Origin: Micromonospora alfalfae
GTDB lineage: Bacteria > Actinomycetota > Actinomycetes > Mycobacteriales > Micromonosporaceae
Direction: 5' to 3'
NCBI RefSeq assembly: GCF_022230925.1
Contig: NZ_JAKKFH010000055.1
Location: forward strand, 1-64,000
Length of the DNA: 64,000 nt
Shown: one piece after another, positions 1 to 7,316 of the stretch
Position numbering within the stretch: the first letter of the stretch is position 1
Layout: each line of letters begins with the position of its first letter
Notes under the pieces: generated by a model
Told to the model about the DNA's origin: nothing
The model's input: only the letters and a program-made list of their open reading frames with translations
Database searches by the model: none
Made by a program: the position numbers and the translations under genes

Positions 1-22
1 TGCGCCGCCGCGCCGCGTTGCG

Positions 23-61
23 GTGCCGCATCGCCGTGCCGCGTCGTAGTGCCGCGTCGCG
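23..61. repeat. 13-bp tandem repeat, three units
   Basis: Three consecutive 13-bp units (GTGCCGCATCGCC, GTGCCGCGTCGTA, GTGCCGCGTCGCG) differ at two or three positions. The surrounding 1-95 is a low-complexity run of CCGCG/GTGCCGC words. No coding role is seen. It lies beyond the 3' end of the OsmC-like gene and may be the edge of a longer repeat outside the window. Confidence 0.6.
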
Positions 62-104
62 CCGCGCCGTCGTGCCGCTGACGCGGCGCGGCAACCCACC
101 GCAA

Positions 105-176
105 GATCGTGCTTGATCCAGGAAGTAGGGCCTTCAGGCAGGAACGAGGCAACTACAACCAGGATCAAGCACGATC
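105..176. repeat. dispersed palindromic element P1
   Basis: Perfect 15-bp outer arms, GATCGTGCTTGATCC at 105-119 and its reverse complement at 162-176. Pairing continues inward with mismatches (GG..GTAG against CTAC..CC). It resembles the other palindromes in the window in size and in having GATC near both ends, but its arm sequence differs. It lies downstream of the OsmC-like gene on the minus strand, so it could act as a transcription end or be a REP-type mobile palindrome. Confidence 0.75.
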
Positions 177-223
177 ATGCGGAACGGTGCGCTTCCCGGC
201 GCGCAGATCCTTGGGTCGGCGGG

Positions 224-670
224 TCAGTGGCGGCCGTTTTCGGCTGGGGTGACGGTCAGCCGGTGTCGGCTGGTGTCGCTGCTGGAGAACGGCCAGAGCC
301 GGTCGGCGTACTCGACCAGGTCGGCCAGTTGATCTCGGCTCAGCCCGGCTGAGGAGATCTCCGCGTGGACGTCGGCCCGGTATCGACCGTCGTTGTCCCG
401 CCCCAGCTTCGCCTCCGCGCGGACCTGTACGGTGTGCGCCTCGTCGGTGATCTCCCCGGCCACCTCCACTGCCGCGTGATGCAGGCAGGAGGCGAAGGCC
501 GCGGCCAGCAGCTGTTCCGGGGTCAGCCCGGTGCAGTGCGGCGCCAGCGGTGAGGCCAGCGCGGTGGAGAGCCCGCCATCGTCGGTGCGTACGTGACCGC
601 CCTCGGCGGTCGCTGTGGCCTCACGCAGCCAGGAACTCTGATCCGGCATCGCGTTTCTCCCGTCGCTCAC
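224..670 (-). CDS. OsmC/Ohr family peroxide-resistance protein
   Basis: 148-aa OsmC-fold protein. Family members reduce organic hydroperoxides in the cytosol with a cysteine pair. The signature LTPEQLLAAAFASCLHHA (about residues 48-65) carries the peroxidatic cysteine position. The second, resolving cysteine, normally in a C-terminal CPYS-type motif, appears to be replaced (LWPFSSS, about 125-131). Thiol cycling would therefore differ from classical Ohr, or another thiol would resolve the sulfenate. Translation could also start at the internal Met-8. The gene stands alone beside a Ser/Thr kinase. An OsmC-like subfamily protein rather than true Ohr is possible. Confidence 0.85.
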   Translation of the reverse strand: MSDGRNAMPDQSSWLREATATAEGGHVRTDDGGLSTALASPLAPHCTGLTPEQLLAAAFASCLHHAAVEVAGEITDEAHTVQVRAEAKLGRDNDGRYRADVHAEISSAGLSRDQLADLVEYADRLWPFSSSDTSRHRLTVTPAENGRH

Positions 671-719
671 CAGGCCGGCTACCCCTTCGCCGCCTGACGA
701 AACGCCGCCTGTCGTCCGG

Positions 720-1667
720 TCAGCGCCCGGCGGGCAGGTTCGGCTCGTCCAGCAGTGCCACCGCCTCGGTGGCTTCCGCGGCGGCCCGTTCGGTCCACGG
801 CGACGTCGGGGCCGGCCGGCGGGTCGTCGGGATCGTCATGGGCACGTACACCCGGGCGTCCACCGCCTCGGCCAGCAGCAGCGCGGCGACCAGGCTGGTC
901 GGACGCCGCTCGGGATCGTCGGCGAGGCAGGAGTGGCACAGCTCGGCGACCTCCGGCGGCAGCCCGGCGATGTCGGGCAGCGGCTCCGGTGGCTGACGGC
1001 GGCGGACGAGCAGCAGTTCGCTGGCGGTCGCCGCGCGGTAGGGCAGGCGGGCGGTGAGGCTGTAGTAGAGCAGCACGCCGAGGGCGTACATGTCGGCGGC
1101 GGGGGTGGCCGGCGCCTCGTCCAGCTGTTCGGGCGCCAGGTACGCCGGGGTGCCCAGCACCATGCCGGTCGGCATCGGGTCCGGCGCGCCGGCGGCGATG
1201 GCGATGCCGAAGTCGAGCACTTTCACGCCGGCCGGGGTGAGCATGATGTTGGCCGGTTTGACGTCCCGGTGCACGATGCCCTCGGCGTGCGCGGCGGCCA
1301 GCGCGGCGGCGACCTCCGCGCAGACCCGCACCGCGATCTGCCAGTCCAGCGGACCGGCGCGCAGGTGCACGGCGAGCGTCTCACCCTCGGCCAGCTCCAT
1401 GACGATGTAGGGCACCGGTCGGCCGGGCCACGTCGAGGACGTGCCGAAGTCGTGCACGCTGGCCACGTTGGGGTGTTCGAGGCGGGCCGCCGACCGGGCT
1501 TCCGCGCGGATCCGGTCCACCGGGCCGTCCCGGTCGTCGCGGCCGGGCGAGATGAGCTTCACCGCGACCGGCCGGTCCAGCACCTGGTCGTAGGCACGCC
1601 ACACCTCGGACATCCCGCCCACACCGATGCGCTGTTCGAGCCGGTACCGCCCGTCCAGCGTCCGCAT
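720..1667 (-). CDS. soluble Ser/Thr protein kinase (PknB-like kinase domain)
   Basis: 315-aa protein that is nearly all kinase domain. The glycine loop IGVGGMSEVW lies near residue 14, the ATP-binding Lys is in VAVKLIS (K37), the catalytic loop is HRDVKPANIM (D135), DFG is at 152-154 and the activation segment ends GTPAYLAPEQ. All key residues are intact, so it should phosphorylate Ser/Thr. There is no transmembrane segment, PASTA repeat or long juxtamembrane region, so it is probably cytosolic. The C-terminus is a short tail. Its substrate cannot be told from the context; the OsmC-like gene downstream is the only same-strand neighbour. Confidence 0.95.
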   Translation of the reverse strand: MRTLDGRYRLEQRIGVGGMSEVWRAYDQVLDRPVAVKLISPGRDDRDGPVDRIRAEARSAARLEHPNVASVHDFGTSSTWPGRPVPYIVMELAEGETLAVHLRAGPLDWQIAVRVCAEVAAALAAAHAEGIVHRDVKPANIMLTPAGVKVLDFGIAIAAGAPDPMPTGMVLGTPAYLAPEQLDEAPATPAADMYALGVLLYYSLTARLPYRAATASELLLVRRRQPPEPLPDIAGLPPEVAELCHSCLADDPERRPTSLVAALLLAEAVDARVYVPMTIPTTRRPAPTSPWTERAAAEATEAVALLDEPNLPAGR

Positions 1668-1857
1668 CGACCACTCCTCGTCCTCGCCCCGCCGACGGCC
1701 GGGTGCTCAGATCGCGGTACCCGCACTCCGAGCTGGGCAAACCGAGGCCGGTTCGGCCCCGCGCACCTCGCTGCGCCCGAGCGGTGGGTGCGGTAGCTTG
1801 CGAGCCAGAGCCGGTGTCACCGATTGTGCCGGCACCGTCACCCGAGGGGACGCCGCG

Positions 1858-2088
1858 ATGAGCGAGGTCACCGTACGCTTCGTCGGTGGGCCTGCGGACG
1901 GCCTGGTCCGGCTGCTGCCGGCCGGGTCGGACGGCGCCCCACCCCAGCGTTGGATCATGCGGCACCCGGACGGCACGGGTCCGGTGCAGCCCGGCCCCGA
2001 CCACCTCTACGAACGCGACCGGCCCGACGAGGCCGGCGGCTGGAGCATGCGGTTCGTGCGCACCGACGCGTACGGGGTGTCCGAGTGA
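1858..2088 (+). CDS. small hypothetical protein (76 aa)
   Basis: The ATG at 1858 follows GAGGGGA with good spacing and gives a 76-aa acidic protein without transmembrane segments. The N-terminus (VTVRFVGGPADGLVRLLPAG) looks like a beta-rich fold, and the C-terminus is rich in Trp, Arg and Asp. I do not recognise a family with certainty. It precedes the two-component pair on the same strand, about 110 bp away, and could share its transcript. Confidence 0.7.
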   Translation: MSEVTVRFVGGPADGLVRLLPAGSDGAPPQRWIMRHPDGTGPVQPGPDHLYERDRPDEAGGWSMRFVRTDAYGVSE

Positions 2089-2201
2089 CCACGAGGCGGG
2101 GCTGACCGGTGGCGTCGCCGGCGTCGCGTCGGCCCGGCCGCACAGCTCGCGCACAGCTTCCGCAGGGGCGCGGCACAGGCGTGGCGGCCACCATGGGGCC
2201 C

Positions 2202-2948
2202 ATGGTCATGAACGGGCAGGCCGCGCCGAGCCGGATCGAGCTGCGTCGCCCCGACGGTGAGCCCGTCCGGGTGCTGGTGGTCGACGACGAACCCACGCTC
2301 ACCGACCTGTTGTCGATGGCCCTGCGCTACGAGGGCTGGCAGGTCCGCACCGCCGGCAACGGCATGGCGGCGTTGAGCACCGCCCGACAGTTCCAGCCGG
2401 ATGCCGTGGTGCTCGACGTGATGCTGCCCGACCTGGACGGTTTCCAGGTGCTGCGCCGGCTGCGCGAGCACGCCCCCACCGTGCCGGTGCTCTTCCTGAC
2501 CGCCCGCGACGCGGTCGAGGAACGCATCGCCGGGTTGACAGTCGGCGGCGACGACTACGTCACCAAACCGTTCAGCCTGGAGGAGGTGATCGCCCGGCTG
2601 CGCGCGCTGCTGCGCCGCTCCGGGCTGGCGATCGCCACCCGGGAGGAGGCGGTGCTGACAGTCGGTGATCTCAGCCTCGACGAGGACAGCCACGAGGTTC
2701 GCCGGGCCGGCCAGCTCGTCACCCTGACCGCGACCGAGTTCGAGCTTCTGCGTTACCTGATGCGCAACCCGCGCCGGGTGCTCAGCAAGGCACAGATCCT
2801 CGACCGGGTGTGGAACTACGACTTCGGCGGTCAGGCCAACGTGGTGGAGCTGTACATCTCGTACCTGCGCAAGAAGATCGACGCCGGCCGGGCGCCGATG
2901 ATCCACACGCTGCGCGGCGCGGGCTATGTCCTCAAACCCGCCGAGTAG
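2202..2948 (+). CDS. OmpR/PhoB-family response regulator
   Basis: Receiver domain followed by a winged-helix DNA-binding domain. The acidic pair is in VLVVDDEPTLTDLL, the phospho-acceptor Asp is in VVLDVMLPDLDGF (about D72), and T in FLTARD and K in YVTKPFS complete the active site. The C-terminal domain has the typical TEFELLRYLMRNPRRVLSKA and WNYDF...YISYLRKKI pattern. Start choice is uncertain: ATGs at 2193, 2202 and 2208 are all in frame, and 2208 has GGGGCC at better spacing. Its 3' end overlaps the histidine kinase ORF by 23 bp, so the two are probably translationally coupled partners. Confidence 0.95.
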   Translation: MVMNGQAAPSRIELRRPDGEPVRVLVVDDEPTLTDLLSMALRYEGWQVRTAGNGMAALSTARQFQPDAVVLDVMLPDLDGFQVLRRLREHAPTVPVLFLTARDAVEERIAGLTVGGDDYVTKPFSLEEVIARLRALLRRSGLAIATREEAVLTVGDLSLDEDSHEVRRAGQLVTLTATEFELLRYLMRNPRRVLSKAQILDRVWNYDFGGQANVVELYISYLRKKIDAGRAPMIHTLRGAGYVLKPAE

Positions 2949-4431
2949 GCGCCGCCCGCTGCGCGCCGCCCGCGGGTGGCTGGCCGGGCGCTCCCTGCGT
3001 ACCCGACTGGTGTTCGCCCTGCTCGCGCTGCTGGCGTTGGTCAGCGTCGCCATCGGTGGCCTGACCACTGTGGCGCTGCGGCACTTCCTGATCGACCGGC
3101 TCGACGCCCAGTTGGCCCCCGCGACGGCCATGCGGGGCGACCGGCCGGGTCGGCCGGCGTTTCCCGGCAACGGACCTGGTGTCCCGCCCGGGTTGCCGTC
3201 CGGTGCGGTGGTCGCCGAGATCACCGACGGCCGCGTGGCCAGCGCCCGGACCCTGACCAAGAGCGCCTCCAGCGCCGATCCGTTCCCCGACGAGCAGACC
3301 GTCGCGGTGGGGGAGGTCGCCGTGCTGGCGGACCTACCGGTCGACGCCAGACCGCGCACCGTCGACCTCGGCGATCGCGGTGACTACCGGGCCGTGGCCC
3401 GCCAGTACTGGGACGGCCGCGTACGCGTCGTCGCGATCCCCCTCTCCGGCGTCCAGGAGACGATCTGGGCGCTGGTCGCCGCGCAGGCCGGGGTGGCTGC
3501 GGTCGGGCTGCTGCTCGCCGGTGTGGCGGGCGCGCTGATCGTGCGGGCGACCCTGCGACCGCTCAACCGGGTGGCCGCCACCGCCACCCGCGTCACCGAG
3601 CTGCCCCTGGACCGGGGCGAGGTGGCGCTCGCCGTCCGGGTCCCGGCCGCCGACACCGACTTGCGCACCGAGGTCGGTCAGGTCGGCGCGGCGCTGAACC
3701 GGATGCTGGGCCACGTCGCCGACGCGCTCTCCGCCCGGCAGGCCAGCGAGACGCGGGTACGCCAGTTCGTCGCCGACGCCAGCCACGAGTTGCGGACGCC
3801 TCTCGCGGCGATCCGCGGTTACGCCGAGGTGGCCCGGCGTGGCCGTGACGAGGTTCCCGCCGACGTGGCGCACGCGCTGCGCCGGGTGGAGTCGGAGAGC
3901 ACCAGAATGACCAGCCTCGTCGACGACCTGCTGCTGCTGGCCCGCCTCGACACCGGCCGGCCGCTTGCTGTCGAACCGGTGGACCTGACCGCTCTGGTGG
4001 TGGACGCGGTCAGTGACGCGCACGTCGCCGGCCCCGAACACCGTTGGCAGCTCGACCTACCCGAGGTGGCGATCCGGGTGCCGGGCGACGCCGCCCGGCT
4101 GCACCAGGTGGTGGCGAACCTGCTCACCAACGCCCTGGTGCACACCCCGCCCGGCAGCACTGTCACCACCACGCTGGCCGTTGACGCCGCCAGCGCAGTG
4201 CTCACCGTCGCCGACGACGGGCCGGGGGTGCCGGTGGAGCTGCAACCGGAGATGTTCGAGCGGTTCGCCCGGGGCGACAGCTCCCGATCCCGTGCGCACG
4301 GCAGCACAGGCCTCGGCCTCGCGATCGTCGCGGCGGTGGTGGAGGCCCACCACGGAACGGTCGGGGTGGACAGCCGCCCGGGTCGGACCCTGTTCACCGT
4401 CCGACTGCCGGATCCAACGGTCGACGCCTAA
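2926..4431 (+). CDS. sensor histidine kinase (HAMP-HisKA-HATPase)
   Basis: 501-aa membrane kinase. TM1 is about residues 28-52 (LVFALLALLALVSVAIGG), followed by an extracytoplasmic region of roughly 130 residues, TM2 (AQAGVAAVGLLLAGVAGALI), a HAMP linker, the H-box FVADASHELRTPLAAIRGY with phosphorylated His at about 287, and a HATPase domain with N-box NLLTNALVH, DDGPGV and GSTGLGLAIV. It should phosphorylate the regulator encoded just upstream; the ORFs overlap by 23 bp. The ATG at 2926 is the only good start before TM1. The signal is unknown. The sensor region contains a Pro/Gly-rich stretch. Confidence 0.95.
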   Translation: MSSNPPSRRRPLRAARGWLAGRSLRTRLVFALLALLALVSVAIGGLTTVALRHFLIDRLDAQLAPATAMRGDRPGRPAFPGNGPGVPPGLPSGAVVAEITDGRVASARTLTKSASSADPFPDEQTVAVGEVAVLADLPVDARPRTVDLGDRGDYRAVARQYWDGRVRVVAIPLSGVQETIWALVAAQAGVAAVGLLLAGVAGALIVRATLRPLNRVAATATRVTELPLDRGEVALAVRVPAADTDLRTEVGQVGAALNRMLGHVADALSARQASETRVRQFVADASHELRTPLAAIRGYAEVARRGRDEVPADVAHALRRVESESTRMTSLVDDLLLLARLDTGRPLAVEPVDLTALVVDAVSDAHVAGPEHRWQLDLPEVAIRVPGDAARLHQVVANLLTNALVHTPPGSTVTTTLAVDAASAVLTVADDGPGVPVELQPEMFERFARGDSSRSRAHGSTGLGLAIVAAVVEAHHGTVGVDSRPGRTLFTVRLPDPTVDA

Positions 4432-4479
4432 GGCCTGTTTCATAAGGGCGGCCGGCCAGTTCTTATGAAACAGGCCTTA
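4429..4479. terminator. symmetric bidirectional hairpin containing both stop codons
   Basis: Perfect 18-bp arms, TAAGGCCTGTTTCATAAG at 4429-4446 and its complement at 4462-4479, with a 15-nt loop. The first three bases are the histidine kinase stop and the last three are the stop of the convergent FUSC gene. It most likely terminates both convergent transcripts. Confidence 0.85.
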
Positions 4480-5649
4480 GCCCGCGGCGGCCTCGCGGAC
4501 CAACCGGCGGGCCTCGTCCCGGGGCACGCCGGTGGCCCGGAGCAGGTCGTTGGCCGCGGTACGCAGTTGGGCGACCACGATCGTTCCGGAGAAGCCGAGA
4601 CCCTCCCGGCAGGCCCCGCCCGCCTCGCTGACGGCGCGCAGCGCCCGTGCGCGGGCCTGCACGGGCTCCTGGGCGGCGAGGAACTCCCGGTTCAGCAGCC
4701 GGACCGCCTCGCCCAGGTGCTCGACCGCCGCCGGCAGGTCGGCCGGAACCGGTTCCCCGTCGCGCAGCGTGGTGCCGATCCGGCGGACCAGACCACGGCT
4801 GTTGCGGAAGGCCCGCTCCATGTGCGTCGCTCCAGCGCCATACGCGGTAATTGCCCGGCGTCGTCGCCACCGTACGGGGGAGAGGCGGACGACCTCTTCG
4901 GCGGCCGTGGTCACCTGGGTGAGCTGTTCGATCTTCGGGTCCGCGTCGCGCATCCGGTCCAGCACCGCCTTCGCGCGTCCACGGTCCGCCTCGGCGAGCG
5001 CCTCGGCCGAGGCGGTCATCTCCCGGGCGAACAGGTCCAGGGCTGGTTCGGCGGCTCGGCGGATCGCTCGCATCGGGTTGATGGGCAGGAGGACGAGCAT
5101 CACCAACAACCCCGCCAAGCCGCCGATCAGCGCGTTGACCGTTCGGGGTAACTCCAGGTCCGGTGCGGTTGGGGTGAGAGTGGCGATGAGCACGGCCGTA
5201 CCTCCGGCCTGTGCCATCAGAGCGCCGGGGCCGCGTACCAGCACCGCCGTCGCGGTCGCCAGGAAAACGATGACGCCGGTCTGCCAGGGGCCGGTGCCGA
5301 ACTGGCCGATCAGGAGGTCGCCCGCACCGATGCCGACCACCACGCCGACGACCAGCTCCAGCGCGCGGGGAGCGCGGTTGCCGAGCGACGCGGCGATGAC
5401 GGCGACGGCTGCGGCCGGCGCGAAGGTCGGCTCCGAGTTTCCGACGACCTCGTGGGCCACCACCCAGGCCAGGGCGGCGGCCAGGCCAGCCTGGAACGCC
5501 ACGATCACGTAGGTCCGCAACCGGTGGCGGCCCTCGTCGACAGCCGCGGTGACCCGTGCCCGCAGGTTTGCCGCCGCTGCACGTCCGTCGCCCGCCCCGG
5601 CCCTCAGTTGCATGGCCGGGGTTACCCGGGCCGAGCCGCGCCCGAACAT
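4477..5649 (-). CDS. FUSC-family membrane protein (aromatic-acid exporter-like)
   Basis: 390 aa. The N-terminal half has about six hydrophobic segments, including YVIVAFQAGLAAALAWVVA, APAAAVAVIAASL, VGVVVGIGAGDLLIG and NALIGGLAGLLVMLVLLPIN, the FUSC/ArAE transporter pattern. The C-terminal half is a long soluble, alpha-helical, charged domain. Homologues export aromatic acids or related small molecules, but the substrate here is unknown. It is the last gene of a minus-strand operon, starting 10 bp after the stop of the transducer-family gene, and ends inside the shared hairpin. Confidence 0.85.
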   Translation of the reverse strand: MFGRGSARVTPAMQLRAGAGDGRAAAANLRARVTAAVDEGRHRLRTYVIVAFQAGLAAALAWVVAHEVVGNSEPTFAPAAAVAVIAASLGNRAPRALELVVGVVVGIGAGDLLIGQFGTGPWQTGVIVFLATATAVLVRGPGALMAQAGGTAVLIATLTPTAPDLELPRTVNALIGGLAGLLVMLVLLPINPMRAIRRAAEPALDLFAREMTASAEALAEADRGRAKAVLDRMRDADPKIEQLTQVTTAAEEVVRLSPVRWRRRRAITAYGAGATHMERAFRNSRGLVRRIGTTLRDGEPVPADLPAAVEHLGEAVRLLNREFLAAQEPVQARARALRAVSEAGGACREGLGFSGTIVVAQLRTAANDLLRATGVPRDEARRLVREAAAG

Positions 5650-5659
5650 GACCGGCTGA

Positions 5660-6034
5660 TCAGGTTGGATAGGCCATGGTGGCGGCCAGTGCCACCACCC
5701 CCGGCAGTCGGGTGTCCTGGCGCAGGAACTGCACCACCACCGGGACGGGGGAGCGCAGCAGGCAGCCGTACGGTCGGTCGAGTCGTACCGCCTCCGGGTC
5801 GATCAGGTCGTTGAGCCGAACGTGTCGTACCCGACGGGCGTCGACGGTGATGGCGTACGGGCCGACCGGCTCGGTGTCCTCGTAGTAGAGGCTCAGTTCG
5901 ACGTCGGCGCGGGTGGCGGTGGCGTTGAGGACGCAGAGCTGGTCGAAGCTGGTGAACGCCGGTTCCGGACCGTTGCCGGGGAACGGGATGTGCCCGCCCG
6001 GCACGACCCACAGGCGGGCGCCGATCTCGGTCAT
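5660..6034 (-). CDS. sensory rhodopsin transducer (ASRT) family protein
   Basis: 124-aa soluble protein resembling the Anabaena sensory rhodopsin transducer family. It has an N-terminal LWVVPGGHIPFPG strand, the central LCVLNATATRADVELSLYYE, the VDARRVRHVRLNDL box and a C-terminal PVVVQFLRQDT followed by ATMAYPT. ASRT is a tetrameric beta-sandwich that binds a rhodopsin in cyanobacteria. Most bacterial members have no rhodopsin partner and may bind sugars or other ligands; none is encoded in this window. It overlaps the upstream FAD oxidase by 4 bp (ATGA), so coupled translation is likely and a role tied to sugar-lactone oxidation is plausible. Confidence 0.85.
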   Translation of the reverse strand: MTEIGARLWVVPGGHIPFPGNGPEPAFTSFDQLCVLNATATRADVELSLYYEDTEPVGPYAITVDARRVRHVRLNDLIDPEAVRLDRPYGCLLRSPVPVVVQFLRQDTRLPGVVALAATMAYPT

Positions 6035-7248
6035 CGGGTCTCCTCCAGCAGCCGGGCGAGGTCGGGGCTGAGGAACACGCCGTCCGGGTCGAGTCGGCGG
6101 CGGGCGTTCTGGAAGTCGTCCCAGCGCGGATAGAGGGGCCGCAGGTCACGGGCGGTCAACCAGTGCTTCTTGCCCCAGTGCGGGCGGCCACCGTACTGCC
6201 GGAACACCGCCTCCATGTCCCGGAAGTAGTCCTCGTACGGCAGGGAGGTGTTCTGGAGACAGGCGATGGTGGTGGTGGGCCGCCCGTACGCGTTGCTCAG
6301 CCAGATGTCGTCGGCGGCGATGCTGCGCACCAGTACCCGCCAGCCGACAACCGTGCGGTGCCGTTGCAGGATCCGCCGTCGGACCTCGGCGAAGCAGGCC
6401 GGGAACGCCTCCGACGGCAGCATGTACTCGATCTCCTCGAACCGCAGGTCCCGTTCCTGGGGGATGGTGCGGTGCGCCGGGCCGGACCGGATCTCGTGGG
6501 GCGCGCCCCAGGGCCCGGAGTCCGGGACCCGCGGCGCGGCCCACACCCGCTCGCCGGACGCCTGGTCGGCGCGGTTCATGGTGCGGATCTGCGTCTGGTC
6601 GCTGCGCGGGTACCAGTAGAAGTCCATGTTGCGGTTGGTGTGTTGCAGCTCGGCCAGGTGGTCGAGGGTCCACTCGAGGTGCGCGCACCACGCCCGGCGG
6701 CGCAGCTCGTACTGGGGTTGCACCTGCAACGTGACCTGGGTGACGACGCCGAGCGCGCCCAGCGACAGCCGGGCCGCCGGCACCAGGTGCGCGTTCTCGT
6801 CGGCCGAGATCTCCAGCACGTCACCGGTGCCGGTGACCAGGCGAACACCGGTCACCTGGGTGCACAGGTTGCCGAAACCGATGCCGGTGCCGTGCGTGCC
6901 GCTGGCGGTCGCGCCGGCGATCGACTGGTAATCCACGTCGCCGAGGTTGTCCATGGCCAGCCCGGCGTCGTAGAGGCCCTCACCGAGGGCCTTGAGCTTG
7001 GTGCCCGCCCACACCCGCGCCCGATCGGCGTCCTCGGTGATGACACCCGCGAGCCGGTCCGCGCTGAGCAGGATGTCGTCGGTGCGCACCAACGGGCTCG
7101 ACGAGTGGCCGGACCCCACCGGGCGAATCGTCCTACCGTCCTGGCGTGCCCGCACCACCAGCTCCCGTACCGCGTCCTCGTCGGCCGGCTCGGCGAACTC
7201 CCCCGGGGTGAACGAAAGGCTGCCGGACCAGTTGACGAACTGTCGCAT
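6031..7248 (-). CDS. FAD-linked sugar/lactone oxidase (D-arabinono-1,4-lactone oxidase type)
   Basis: 405-aa VAO-family flavoenzyme. The FAD-binding region includes IRPVGSGHSSSPL (His after SG, the usual site of covalent flavin attachment), TASGTHGTGIGFGNL and LGALGVVTQVTLQV. The C-terminal ALO domain ends PRWDDFQNARRRLDPDGVFL. Relatives oxidise aldonolactones or alditols with oxygen or dehydrogenate sugars. The substrate cannot be fixed from sequence. It is the first gene of the operon with the ASRT-family protein and FUSC transporter and is transcribed away from the GH15 gene. Confidence 0.9.
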   Translation of the reverse strand: MRQFVNWSGSLSFTPGEFAEPADEDAVRELVVRARQDGRTIRPVGSGHSSSPLVRTDDILLSADRLAGVITEDADRARVWAGTKLKALGEGLYDAGLAMDNLGDVDYQSIAGATASGTHGTGIGFGNLCTQVTGVRLVTGTGDVLEISADENAHLVPAARLSLGALGVVTQVTLQVQPQYELRRRAWCAHLEWTLDHLAELQHTNRNMDFYWYPRSDQTQIRTMNRADQASGERVWAAPRVPDSGPWGAPHEIRSGPAHRTIPQERDLRFEEIEYMLPSEAFPACFAEVRRRILQRHRTVVGWRVLVRSIAADDIWLSNAYGRPTTTIACLQNTSLPYEDYFRDMEAVFRQYGGRPHWGKKHWLTARDLRPLYPRWDDFQNARRRLDPDGVFLSPDLARLLEETR

Positions 7249-7316
7249 CCGGCCGACTACCCGTCGGCGCGACCGGTAGTCGCGTTTCCGTGCCGGACCG
7301 CCGGGTAAGGAGCCGC

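Noticed and set aside
1..61. Possible CRISPR-like repeats at the left edge
   Set aside because: The 13-bp units are directly adjacent without spacers and are low-complexity.
2007..3359. 450-codon open frame on the minus strand
   Set aside because: Antisense to the response regulator and histidine kinase; low-complexity product.
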